NCBI GenBank assembly: GCA_015223015.1
Contig: JADFWK010000149.1
Location: forward strand, 1 to 13,074
Direction of reading: 5' to 3'
Origin: Pseudomonadota bacterium
Lineage (GTDB): Bacteria > Desulfobacterota > DSM-4660 > Desulfatiglandales > B25-G16
Length of the DNA: 13,074 nucleotides
Both the position numbers and the translations under genes were made by a program. The notes under the pieces were generated by a model that was not told the origin of the DNA, did no database searches, and saw only the letters and a list, made by a program, of their open reading frames with translations. Positions 5,822-12,234 of this stretch are shown in pieces. How positions within the stretch are numbered: the first letter of the stretch is position 1; the number at the start of each line of letters is the position of its first letter.

Positions 5822-6721
5822 TCAATCACGCCCAAGTTCTTTTAATTGGGCATTTTCTATGGCAACAGCTACGGAGCCAGTTAGACTGTTGAGTAACAAG
5901 AGGTCATCCCTTCGGAATCCGTAAGGTCCCCGGAGCGAGTCCACATAGATTGTACCATAGATCTGTGATTTGACTATCATTGGGACACACAGCACGCATC
6001 TGATCTTTGAGGGTGCCATATCCCCAGAGAGAGCACCTTCAGGTTCATACAGTGTGTTTGACATCCTGACTGCTTTGCCGTTCCGTATGACCCGCTCCAC
6101 TACAGTTCTATTGTAATGCATGGTTTCGATGTCTTGATCTTGTCTGGACTTGGCAATCACCTCTTTTATCTGCCTTTTCTCACCTTCACACAGAAGAATG
6201 GCCGCCCGATCAATCCTTGGGAGCGTTTCAAAGAGGTATCCTAATACTTTCTCAAGAAACTCATTAATTGTTATCGACTGTCTTAAGAGTTCTGTGATCC
6301 TGTAAATCAATTCCAAATTTCTGGGTGACTTCGAGCGCCGGTCCTTAGGTAGCCGATCCTTTCCCTTTGACGAGAACCGAGGTTGTTTGTTTTCCAAAGC
6401 CATTGCTGCCAAAGTCTTGGCTCTAGGAACCTCACATAGCTTCAGCACGGTACCCCCCATTGAGATGGTATCTCCTTCCCCTACCTCAAAGCCCTCTCCT
6501 GATGCGATCATCTTACCGTTAATCAAGGTCCCGTTAGTGCTTTTTAAATCCTCGACAAAGAATTTTCCCCCTATTAAGAATATCTTGATCTGCTTTCTTG
6601 AGATCGCTGTGTCATTAATCTGGATATCATTCCGTGAGGACCTACCGATAAAGACGGTATCTCCCGCAAAACTAAAAGTCTGTCCCTTTATGGGTCCTTT
6701 AATCACGCTGAGCTTAGGCAT
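5822..6721 (-). CDS. FHA-GAF signalling protein
   Basis: The 299-residue cytoplasmic protein carries an N-terminal FHA domain (about 1-97), a phosphothreonine-peptide binder, with GRSSRNDI (26-33), SRKQ (41-44) and STNGTLING (61-69). The usual histidine of the SxxH motif is glutamine here. A basic linker (about 100-135) leads to a GAF domain (about 150-293), a small-ligand or signal sensor, showing GTIYVDS (256-262) and a C-terminal helix with VAIENAQL. No output domain (cyclase, kinase or sigma54 AAA) follows; the protein stops right after GAF, so it probably relays through partners. The start is supported by GAGGA seven bases upstream and an extended -10 promoter. It is transcribed alone, convergent with the zinc-ribbon gene. 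Confidence 0.85.
   Translation of the reverse strand: MPKLSVIKGPIKGQTFSFAGDTVFIGRSSRNDIQINDTAISRKQIKIFLIGGKFFVEDLKSTNGTLINGKMIASGEGFEVGEGDTISMGGTVLKLCEVPRAKTLAAMALENKQPRFSSKGKDRLPKDRRSKSPRNLELIYRITELLRQSITINEFLEKVLGYLFETLPRIDRAAILLCEGEKRQIKEVIAKSRQDQDIETMHYNRTVVERVIRNGKAVRMSNTLYEPEGALSGDMAPSKIRCVLCVPMIVKSQIYGTIYVDSLRGPYGFRRDDLLLLNSLTGSVAVAIENAQLKELGRD
5830..5857 (+). terminator. Hairpin terminator for the zinc-ribbon gene, inside the opposite gene's 3' end
   Basis: GCCCAA (5830-5835) pairs with TTGGGC (5846-5851) around a 10-base loop and is followed by ATTTTCT on the plus strand. It lies 40 bases after the zinc-ribbon stop codon and overlaps the last codons of the FHA-GAF gene. On the minus strand no T-run follows, so it appears directional. 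Confidence 0.4.
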
Positions 6722-6754
6722 TCCAAGTTCCTCGACTCCCAGTATGCACTAACT

Positions 6755-6777
6755 AAACTGATTCCTTTAACCAGTTT
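6755..6777 (-). promoter_or_regulatory. Inverted repeat in the FHA-GAF leader
   Basis: AAACTG (6755-6760) and CAGTTT (6772-6777) can form a 6-bp stem around 11 bases. It falls between the predicted start of transcription (about 6783) and the ribosome site of the FHA-GAF gene. It is short and may be chance. Confidence 0.25.
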
Positions 6778-6789
6778 GACTTTTTTAAT

Positions 6790-6817
6790 ATTCTACCATT
6801 ACTCATCAAAATTTCAA
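6790..6817 (-). promoter_or_regulatory. Predicted extended -10 sigma70 promoter for the FHA-GAF gene
   Basis: Read on the minus strand, TTGAAA (plus 6812-6817) and TAGAAT (plus 6790-6795) are 16 bases apart, and a TGG directly precedes the -10, giving an extended -10 element. Transcription would start near 6783, about 60 bases before the ATG. Confidence 0.45.
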
Positions 6818-6991
6818 GACATTTGGCTCCCCTTTGTTCCTGCAACCGGAATGTGCACAATTTGCCGAATAATAGAGACAACGTGCGTAAATGCGTAGGC
6901 AGAGCAATTAGCTTTAGCATTTGTAGATTTAATTGATGAAATAAAAGCATATTTTTGGTACTCTTTCCTTTACCTACATGAAAATGCGTAA

Positions 6992-7159
6992 TTTGTGCGC
7001 GATGTCGCCTCTGTCATCGGTGACATCGAAATCGGTGGAAACTCAAATGTCTGGCCAGCTACAGTGATGAGGGACAACAGTTGTAGAATAATAGTCGCCA
7101 CCAACGCCAGCCTTGAAGACATTTGTGCTGTGCATGGGTTAACAAGAGTCGTTATGTAA
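6992..7159 (+). pseudogene. Decayed fragment of a gamma-class carbonic anhydrase / hexapeptide-repeat protein
   Basis: The frame from 6992 to the TAA at 7157-7159 reads FVRDVASVIGDIEIGG, then SNVWPATVMRDN, then ATNASLEDICAVHG. These match, in order and almost without gaps, the start of the gamma-carbonic anhydrase/YrdA beta-helix: xxASVIGDVEIGxxSSVW, PxxVIRGD, and IGxxTNIEDxxVIH. In intact proteins (about 170-190 residues) the helix continues for several more turns with two further metal-binding histidines; here the likeness stops after the histidine at 7133-7135 and a stop follows. Upstream a TAA (6989-6991) lies in the same frame and there is no clear start or ribosome site. The conserved RGD triad has become RDN. 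I read this as a truncated relic in the gap before the 268-residue gene. Confidence 0.6.
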
Positions 7160-7212
7160 ATATCAGGAGATCTTTTCCAAAGTCATGGAAAGACCATAAG
7201 GGAGGATACAAA

Positions 7213-8019
7213 ATGGCTAAGAGGGAAGAATTGCTTATAGAGTGTAAAGAACTGGGGATTACCTTTGTTGATGATAGCTTTTCACTTAATGAAATCCGAG
7301 AAGCCATTGAGAATAAGAAGAAAAAAATGGCTCAGGCGGAAAAGAAGCGCCAATCGGACGATACCTGGAAAGAGGGCGTAGCTCCTGAACAAGACGAACT
7401 CTTAAAGATGCTCGAAAGCAGGGGTCTTGATGACGAAGGTATAAAAAAATGGCTTTCTTTTTCCACTTCTGTTAGTTCACAAGAGGAGTTACATCAGGCA
7501 ATTAATGAGGAGCTTAGATCTCGAAACTCTTGTAGGGAAAGAAACGGCCTGACAAAGGTGGAAAACCTAATGCCTCTCAGAAAAAATATTATTGACTTGT
7601 ATTCTCATGGGCTCATTGATGAATGGCTGAATGAAATTGATCCACAAGATCCTGAATATAAACCGAATCTTCCATTCGAAGGTTATGCCAACAACATCAT
7701 TGGGGAATTGCAACAGAAAGAGCGGGAGGTGCAAAAGGCCGAGGCCTTGAAAGCTGAAGTTCAAATAAGATATGGAAGACTGAAGGTTATCCCCCCAAAA
7801 ATCATTACTGATCCCCATTCAGGAAAGGTCAGCGCAAATCAAAAGTATAATGAATGGATCGATGAAGCCAATGACCTCCGCACACTTCTTGAAAATCATG
7901 TTAAGACTTATGGCTCCGCAGGCAAAGAAGGTCACCATATGCCAGATGTGCAGAAAACCGTTAAATCCACCTATCAACTGCTTATGCCCCTCATTGAAAA
8001 GGCTAAACAGCAACAGTAA
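7213..8019 (+). CDS. Unrecognised 268-residue soluble protein with SAP/HeH-like helical N-terminus
   Basis: I do not recognise the family. The protein is hydrophilic, lysine- and glutamate-rich, with no signal peptide or membrane segment. Residues 1-35 (MAKREELLIECKELGI then FSLNEIREAIENKKKK) and 60-101 (DELLKMLESRGL then SSQEELHQAINEEL) look like two related helix-extended-helix units in the manner of SAP, HeH or LEM-type folds, which often bind nucleic acids; this is a pattern impression. Residues about 163-185 are likely coiled coil. The C-terminal part has conserved-looking PPKIITDPHSGKV and a helical tail. The ATG at 7213 is chosen for GGGAGG ten bases upstream; an in-frame upstream ATG at 7123 lies in the carbonic-anhydrase relic and has no ribosome site. 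It stands alone between that relic and the convergent selC. Confidence 0.7.
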   Translation: MAKREELLIECKELGITFVDDSFSLNEIREAIENKKKKMAQAEKKRQSDDTWKEGVAPEQDELLKMLESRGLDDEGIKKWLSFSTSVSSQEELHQAINEELRSRNSCRERNGLTKVENLMPLRKNIIDLYSHGLIDEWLNEIDPQDPEYKPNLPFEGYANNIIGELQQKEREVQKAEALKAEVQIRYGRLKVIPPKIITDPHSGKVSANQKYNEWIDEANDLRTLLENHVKTYGSAGKEGHHMPDVQKTVKSTYQLLMPLIEKAKQQQ

Positions 8020-8207
8020 GTGGGAATGGAAAAAGGAGAAGTGAAGATGGCTTTTATGTCAGCAAAGATATGGGAGCCAAGAAAATGATTTCTCAGCTTG
8101 AAAAAAGTTCATATCTAAATTCAATAATATTTCCTAAATAACTGAAATTAGAAAGCTGTTTCGCAATAATCGAGAAACATCTGCTGTACATTCGAAGAAA
8201 TTGACAC

Positions 8208-8241
8208 AAAAAAGGAGTCAAGCAAAAATGGCTGACTCCTT
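8208..8241 (-). terminator. Rho-independent terminator of selC
   Basis: Read on the minus strand, AAGGAGTCA and TGACTCCTT (plus 8233-8241 and 8212-8220) form a perfect 9-bp stem with two more GC pairs possible in the loop, followed by six T residues (plus 8208-8213). It begins 12 bases past the CCA end of the tRNA. On the plus strand no T-run follows, so it does not serve the 268-residue gene. Confidence 0.8.
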
Positions 8242-8252
8242 GAAATCCGTAT

Positions 8253-8351
8253 TGGCGGAAGTGCATGGGAATCGAACCCACCTGTCCCGATTTTCGTCGC
8301 GACACACCGGATTTGAAGTCCGGGAGCCCCACCAGTGAGCTTTCCACTTCC
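8253..8351 (-). tRNA. selC: tRNA-Sec (selenocysteine, anticodon TCA)
   Basis: The 99-nt minus-strand gene starts GGAAGTGG and ends CACTTCCGCCA, with discriminator G and encoded CCA. The D stem is AGCTC/GGGCT around ACTGGTG. The anticodon stem CCGGA/TCCGG holds the loop CTTCAAA, with anticodon TCA at plus 8314-8316. The long variable arm TGTCGCGA/TCGGGACA has one internal mismatch and a CGAAAA loop. The T arm is GTGGG-TTCGATT-CCCAT. The long variable arm plus UCA anticodon identify the selenocysteine tRNA, which decodes UGA at SECIS elements with SelA, SelB and SelD. The eighth acceptor position, normally a pair in bacterial tRNA-Sec, is G opposite G here. selA, selB and selD are not in the window, and no selenoprotein gene was found. 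Confidence 0.95.
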
Positions 8352-8359
8352 AAGTTGAA

Positions 8360-8388
8360 ACTATAGTATCCAAAACTAGCAAAGTCAA
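8360..8388 (-). promoter_or_regulatory. Strong predicted sigma70-type promoter for selC
   Basis: On the minus strand TTGACT (plus 8383-8388) and TATAGT (plus 8360-8365) are exactly 17 bases apart, each matching the consensus at 5 of 6 positions. Transcription would begin within a few bases of the mature tRNA 5' end at 8351, implying an almost leaderless precursor. Confidence 0.7.
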
Positions 8389-8528
8389 TACAGACAGGGT
8401 GAATTTACTCATCTGGCAATAGGTTATACTGACCAGAACGGTGAATTCGGAGTGTCCACATTTAACTCGTAACCAGAGGGAAGAACGGGAGGGTATTCGG
8501 CAAAATAACTAATCTGTCTTCAATCAGT

Positions 8529-8564
8529 TTGAAATCATATATGCGAATTGGTATATGATCATAT
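8529..8564 (+). promoter_or_regulatory. Predicted gpmA promoter overlapping a symmetric operator-like site
   Basis: TTGAAA (8529-8534) and TATATG (8552-8557) are 17 bases apart, a usable sigma70-type pair. Overlapping it, ATCATATA (8534-8541) and TATATGAT (8552-8559) form an 8-bp inverted repeat around 10 bases, and a 12-bp perfect palindrome ATATGATCATAT covers 8553-8564. The overlap of both symmetric sites with the -10 box suggests control by a dimeric regulator. AT-rich words can produce such symmetry by chance. Confidence 0.35.
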
Positions 8565-8628
8565 TCAAAAGGCTTCTGCTCTTCAGAGCTAGGTTATGTT
8601 TTGACATTGAAACGAAGGGATGTTTACT

Positions 8629-9372
8629 ATGATTAAATTAGTCCTTGTTAGGCATGGCCAGAGCACGTGGAACCTGGAAAACAGATTCACCGGATGGATA
8701 GATGTGGGTCTTTCCGATTTAGGTAGGCAAGAGGCAAGGTCCTCTGCAAGACTCCTATTAAAAGAGAAGTATACCTTTGATATTGCCTATACCTCTGTCC
8801 TTAAGCGAGCTATCCAGACGCTGTGGATTATCCTAGAGGACATGGATTTAATGTGGATCCCAGTATACCGAACCTGGAGGTTAAACGAAAGGCACTACGG
8901 TGCCTTACAGGGGCTGAATAAGTCAGAAATCGCAGCAAAGCACGGTGCTGATCAGGTTCTCATATGGCGACGCAGCTATGACATCAGACCGCCCGGACTT
9001 GATAAAAGCGACGCCATGTATCCCGGCAACGATCCCCGGTATGCAGATCTTAGAGAAGAGGAAATCCCTCTCGCTGAATGCCTAAAGGACACTGTTGAGC
9101 GTTTCTTGCCTTACTGGCGCAATACTATTGTTCCAAGTCTTAAAGAGAGAAAAAGGGTCTTGATTGTAGCGCACGGGAACAGTCTAAGAGCCCTGGTCAT
9201 GTATCTGGACAATATGTCCAGAGAAGACATTGTAAGTCTCAACATACCAACAGGCATTCCCCTGGTTTACGAATTAGATAATGATCTAAGAGCAATTAAG
9301 CATTACTATTTAGGAAATCCAGAGGCTGCAAAAAAGGCGGCTGAGGCAGTAGCAAGGCAGGCCAAGGAATAA
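8629..9372 (+). CDS. gpmA: 2,3-bisphosphoglycerate-dependent phosphoglycerate mutase
   Basis: This cytoplasmic glycolytic and gluconeogenic enzyme interconverts 3- and 2-phosphoglycerate through a phosphohistidine. The 247-residue protein matches the usual length of about 250. The phosphate-accepting motif [12 protein letters not shown] holds R8 and H9; R60, the acid residue E87 in [13 protein letters not shown], and the second histidine H182 in [11 protein letters not shown] are all present, so it should be active. The ATG at 8629 is preferred over an in-frame ATG at 8620: GAAGGGA (8614-8620) lies eight bases before the former but overlaps the latter. It appears monocistronic; the next gene is 136 bases away. 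The C-terminus is an alanine- and lysine-rich helix. Confidence 0.95.
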   Translation: MIKLVLVRHGQSTWNLENRFTGWIDVGLSDLGRQEARSSARLLLKEKYTFDIAYTSVLKRAIQTLWIILEDMDLMWIPVYRTWRLNERHYGALQGLNKSEIAAKHGADQVLIWRRSYDIRPPGLDKSDAMYPGNDPRYADLREEEIPLAECLKDTVERFLPYWRNTIVPSLKERKRVLIVAHGNSLRALVMYLDNMSREDIVSLNIPTGIPLVYELDNDLRAIKHYYLGNPEAAKKAAEAVARQAKE

Positions 9373-9508
9373 ACCCGAAGCATTCTCAGATTGTATAGGG
9401 TCTCTCCTGTAAGTGGCATTTTCGATATGTTGAAAACAGTTAGCTTTGCTAGACATGTCTCTGGTGGGGTAGGGGAGCGCCGTAGCCTTTAGCCAAGGAG
9501 GAGCAGAA

Positions 9509-9988
9509 ATGTCTCACCCGTTGAGTCCACATGCACAAAAAGTCCAGGTTGCCCTCAGAACTCTTGGGTTTCCACATGAAGTGATAGAACTATCGCAAAC
9601 CACACGAAGCGCCGCAGAAGCGGCCCAAGCTATCGGGTGCAAGGTTGAGGAGATTGCCAAATCACTCATATTCAAAGGAAAGCGCACAAACAAAGCCATC
9701 TTGGTTATCGCTAGTGGTCCAAATCGCGTGAACGAAAAGAAGATTAGTGAGTTTCTATCCGAACCAGTAAAGATGGCGGATGCCGATTTTGTCCGTCAAA
9801 AGACTGGTTTTACTATTGGTGGTGTTCCCCCCATCGCTCATCGCGAGCGGTTGGAGACTATTATTGATGAAGATTTGCTGCAATTTGAGGAGATCTGGGC
9901 AGCTGCGGGGACTCCAAACGCAGTATTTGGACTCAGCCCTGCTGACCTCACAAAAATGACAGATGGCCGCATAACCTCTGTCAAGTAA
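9509..9988 (+). CDS. YbaK/EbsC-family aminoacyl-tRNA deacylase
   Basis: Members of this family hydrolyse misacylated tRNAs in trans, for example Cys- or Ala-tRNA(Pro), acting as free-standing relatives of the prolyl-tRNA synthetase editing domain. The 159-residue single-domain protein shows the family pattern: AAEAAQAIGC (35-44), AKSLIFKG with the conserved K51 (50-57), ILVIASGPNRV (64-74), TGFTIGGVPPIAH (99-111) and AGTPNAVF (133-140). Which tRNA it proofreads cannot be told by eye. The ATG at 9509 has AAGGAGGAG just upstream, a very strong ribosome site. A perfect 11-bp hairpin starts in its stop codon. Some annotations call such proteins simply YbaK/prolyl-tRNA synthetase associated domain protein. 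Confidence 0.85.
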   Translation: MSHPLSPHAQKVQVALRTLGFPHEVIELSQTTRSAAEAAQAIGCKVEEIAKSLIFKGKRTNKAILVIASGPNRVNEKKISEFLSEPVKMADADFVRQKTGFTIGGVPPIAHRERLETIIDEDLLQFEEIWAAAGTPNAVFGLSPADLTKMTDGRITSVK

Positions 9989-10020
9989 AGAACCCGGCCT
10001 TTTGAGGCGGGGTTCTTTAC
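9985..10020 (+). terminator. Symmetric hairpin terminator at the YbaK-family stop codon
   Basis: GTAAAGAACCC (9985-9995) and GGGTTCTTTAC (10010-10020) pair perfectly over 11 bp, with GCC/GGC continuing inward after a bulged G. The outer arms are A-rich on the left and T-rich on the right, so it could end transcription from either side. The left arm includes the TAA stop codon. Confidence 0.6.
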
Positions 10021-10400
10021 TATTGCGATGTGATACCAATCCACAAGTATGTTTCTGAAAACTTCGCCTCTTTACTAACAAAACCCAAGATATCAAGTTC
10101 TATTTAACCCAAAATGTATTGAAGTGCTGCAACAGTAAAAGCCACATCAATGATATGTGTCAAAGGGGCAAGAGTGATTAAAGCAGATATTGGTTAGAGA
10201 ACCTGTACATAGTCACCTCTATGAGGTCATGCCAACACTAATGACCCTGCCTTTGATGATGATTAATAGGAGGGTTAACTAATTCTTTTATGATATTATG
10301 GAATAGTAGGGTAGGGCGGGTTCACTCTTGTTAGCCATGCAGGCGCCGGGCAGCACCACCAGCGATTGAGCAGTCATCAAAGTTTATTAAAGGGCAATAC
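10021..10400. other. 380-bp non-coding stretch
   Basis: All frames are broken and I see no convincing gene, RNA or promoter pair. A small hairpin ACCTC-TAT-GAGGT occurs near 10216-10228, and AT-rich words around 10270-10300 (TTAACTAATTC, TATGATATTATGG) might be part of a promoter for the following pair, but without a properly spaced -35. Confidence 0.4.
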
Positions 10401-10751
10401 ATGAAAGGAAATTTCAGTGAAAAGCTCATAAAGATAACCAGATCGGCCTTTTATGGCTTCCTGGGTGCCACCGCAATTATCCATATCACCCCACTTGCTA
10501 GACCAATCGTTCGTGACTTTGAAAATGAGTATCTTGCTGAAAAACATGATGAATTTGAAACAGCGACATTGTTGATTGTTGGTTTCCTTGCCATAATAAT
10601 GGAACCGGTAATCTATATCGTGAACCTCGCAAAATCTTTAGAAAAACATGGTTTAATCGGCCTTCTATGGCTTGCACCTGTTGTCATTTCTCAATCTTAT
10701 GCATTTACCAGGTGGGTCATGAGAAGGCAATCGTACTCAAGGGGTTTGTAG
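10401..10751 (+). CDS. Small predicted membrane protein, function unknown
   Basis: The 116-residue protein has about three hydrophobic segments: roughly residues 16-33 (FYGFLGATAIIHI), 54-76 (TATLLIVGFLAIIMEPVIYIV) and 84-106 (GLIGLLWLAPVVISQSYAF). An acidic loop (FENEYLAEKHDEFE) lies between the first two. The N-terminus is basic. I do not recognise a family. The 48-residue gene follows after two bases, so the pair very likely shares a transcript and is co-translated. The ATG has only a modest ribosome site (AAAGGG, about 10388-10393). Confidence 0.6.
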   Translation: MKGNFSEKLIKITRSAFYGFLGATAIIHITPLARPIVRDFENEYLAEKHDEFETATLLIVGFLAIIMEPVIYIVNLAKSLEKHGLIGLLWLAPVVISQSYAFTRWVMRRQSYSRGL

Positions 10752-10753
10752 GC

Positions 10754-10900
10754 ATGGAATATACGTGCAAAGATTATCGGTCTGAGATGAAGCTTTTGGG
10801 ACTCACAAGAAGATTAGAGGAAGAAAACCTAACGAAAGAAGAAAGAGCGCAAATCACTCAGGAAATCAAGGAGTTAGAGAAGGCGATGAAAATTGATTAG
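10754..10900 (+). CDS. 48-residue small protein, function unknown
   Basis: The product begins MEYTCKDYRSEMKLLGL and continues as a charged helical hairpin rich in Glu, Lys and Leu (RRLEEENLTKEERAQ, then a second helix ending KAMKID). A single cysteine sits at position 5. The ATG lies two bases after the stop of the membrane protein, with AAGGGG (10739-10744) nine bases before it, so it looks translationally coupled. I have an impression that short proteins of this pattern occur in other Desulfobacterota, but cannot confirm it here. An earlier in-frame ATG at 10667 inside the membrane-protein gene has no ribosome site and is disfavoured. Confidence 0.65.
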   Translation: MEYTCKDYRSEMKLLGLTRRLEEENLTKEERAQITQEIKELEKAMKID

Positions 10901-10920
10901 GATTAAAGGTAAAACATGAT

Positions 10921-12234
10921 CTAACCCACCCATTCTCTTACCCTATGAGATTGTTCTTTTGCTTGCTCCATAATATCTTCAACCTCTAAAGTAAGCAACT
11001 TTCTATCCTCCATAACGATGCTCCCGTCTATAATCGAATGTTTCACATCATGGCCACCGGCAGCATATACGAGGTGAGAATAGGGATTATACATGGGAAT
11101 AAGATGAGGCTTGTTAGTATCAATTATTATCAAATCAGCCCGCTTGCCAACCTCTAATGATCCGGTTATCTTCTCAAGCCCAAGTGCCCTGGCGCCATCT
11201 ATAGTTGCCATCCTGAAAACTGTTTGGGCATCCATTACCGTGGGGTCCAGTTTGTTTACCTTATGGAGTTTTGCCGCCATGTCCATCTCAGCGAAAAGAT
11301 CAAGGTTGTTGTTGGAGGCACATCCGTCAGTACCCAAACCGACCGTTACCCCCTTTGCTATCATCTCAGGTACAGGGGCAAAGCCTGATGCAAGTTTCAT
11401 GTTGCTTTCTGGATTATGAACCACACTAACCTTATGCTGCGCAAGCACTTCTATTTCCGATTCGTTTATATACACACAGTGATCAGCAATCAGATGAGGG
11501 CCCAGAAGACCAAGATCCATTAGATGCTGAACAGGGCGTTTACCATATTGTTTTTCGATCTCCTCTAGCTCTGTTCTTGTTTCTGCTACATGGAGAATAA
11601 GGGGAACGTCACTGTTAAGGGCTAAATCGTTTGCTTTATGCAAGAGGTCCACCCCGCAAGTAAACAGAGAGTGCGGCTCAACTGCTATATCTACCAGGGG
11701 GTCTTCCTTCCATCTTTCGATCAACTCCTTGGTATAAGTGAATCCTTTTTCCACTGATCCATAGTTTGGTGAGGGAAAATCGTAGAGCACCTCTCCAACA
11801 AGGCATCTCATCCCAGACTTTTTTGCAGCCTTAGCTACCTCCTCTTCAAAAAGATACATATCACAAAAGGTCGTGGTTCCTGACAGTATCATCTCCGCAC
11901 ATGCCAGAAGGCTCCCCACCCTCACAAAATCAGCATCCATCTTCCCTTCCACAGGAAAAACGTAGTTATTCAACCACTCCATAAGGGGAAGATCGTCTGC
12001 TAGACCCCTGAAAAGAGTCATAGCTGCATGGGTATGACTATTGATAAGACCAGGAAGTATCAGGCCGCCCTCAGCATCAATCTCTTTGTGTGCCTTTATT
12101 GAGCCTTTTCCGTTTTTCCTGATAGAACTTATCCGATCCCCTTCTACGGTTAAGAGGCCATCAGGGATGACCCTATTCTGACCATCCATGGTAAGGATAG
12201 TTCCATTGAAAACCAGAATATCTGTTGCGTTCAT
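10921..12234 (-). CDS. mtaD: 5-methylthioadenosine/S-adenosylhomocysteine deaminase family amidohydrolase
   Basis: The 437-residue cytoplasmic metal enzyme of the COG0402 amidohydrolase family converts the adenine ring of MTA, SAH or similar 5'-modified adenosines to hypoxanthine. Metal ligands are visible: HTH (67-69) in GLINSHTHAAMTLFRG, H215 in ILHVAETRTE, and D303 in GLGTDGCASNN. H188 (EPHSLFTC) and the VVHNPESNMKLASG stretch (271-284) fit the substrate pocket, and length is normal for MtaD. Its ATG overlaps the stop of the phosphorylase gene (ATGA, 12231-12234), so the two are translationally coupled. MTA, SAH, 5'-deoxyadenosine and adenosine are all known substrates in this family and cannot be separated by eye. 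It ends 20 bases from the convergent 48-residue gene. Confidence 0.9.
   Translation of the reverse strand: MNATDILVFNGTILTMDGQNRVIPDGLLTVEGDRISSIRKNGKGSIKAHKEIDAEGGLILPGLINSHTHAAMTLFRGLADDLPLMEWLNNYVFPVEGKMDADFVRVGSLLACAEMILSGTTTFCDMYLFEEEVAKAAKKSGMRCLVGEVLYDFPSPNYGSVEKGFTYTKELIERWKEDPLVDIAVEPHSLFTCGVDLLHKANDLALNSDVPLILHVAETRTELEEIEKQYGKRPVQHLMDLGLLGPHLIADHCVYINESEIEVLAQHKVSVVHNPESNMKLASGFAPVPEMIAKGVTVGLGTDGCASNNNLDLFAEMDMAAKLHKVNKLDPTVMDAQTVFRMATIDGARALGLEKITGSLEVGKRADLIIIDTNKPHLIPMYNPYSHLVYAAGGHDVKHSIIDGSIVMEDRKLLTLEVEDIMEQAKEQSHRVREWVG

Noticed and set aside
6753..6950. 65-codon minus-strand frame upstream of the FHA-GAF gene
   Set aside because: Composition is unlike a protein, and a well-formed extended -10 promoter for the FHA-GAF gene lies within it.
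8047..8121. Short frame after AAAGGAG with an in-frame TGA, considered as a tiny selenoprotein because selC is nearby
   Set aside because: Only 13 codons precede the TGA and nine follow it, with no redox motif and no SECIS-like hairpin after the TGA.
6722..8252. Genomic island inserted at the 3' end of selC
   Set aside because: selC is a known integration site, but no integrase and no direct repeat of the tRNA 3' end is visible to its left; the neighbouring gene alone is not enough.
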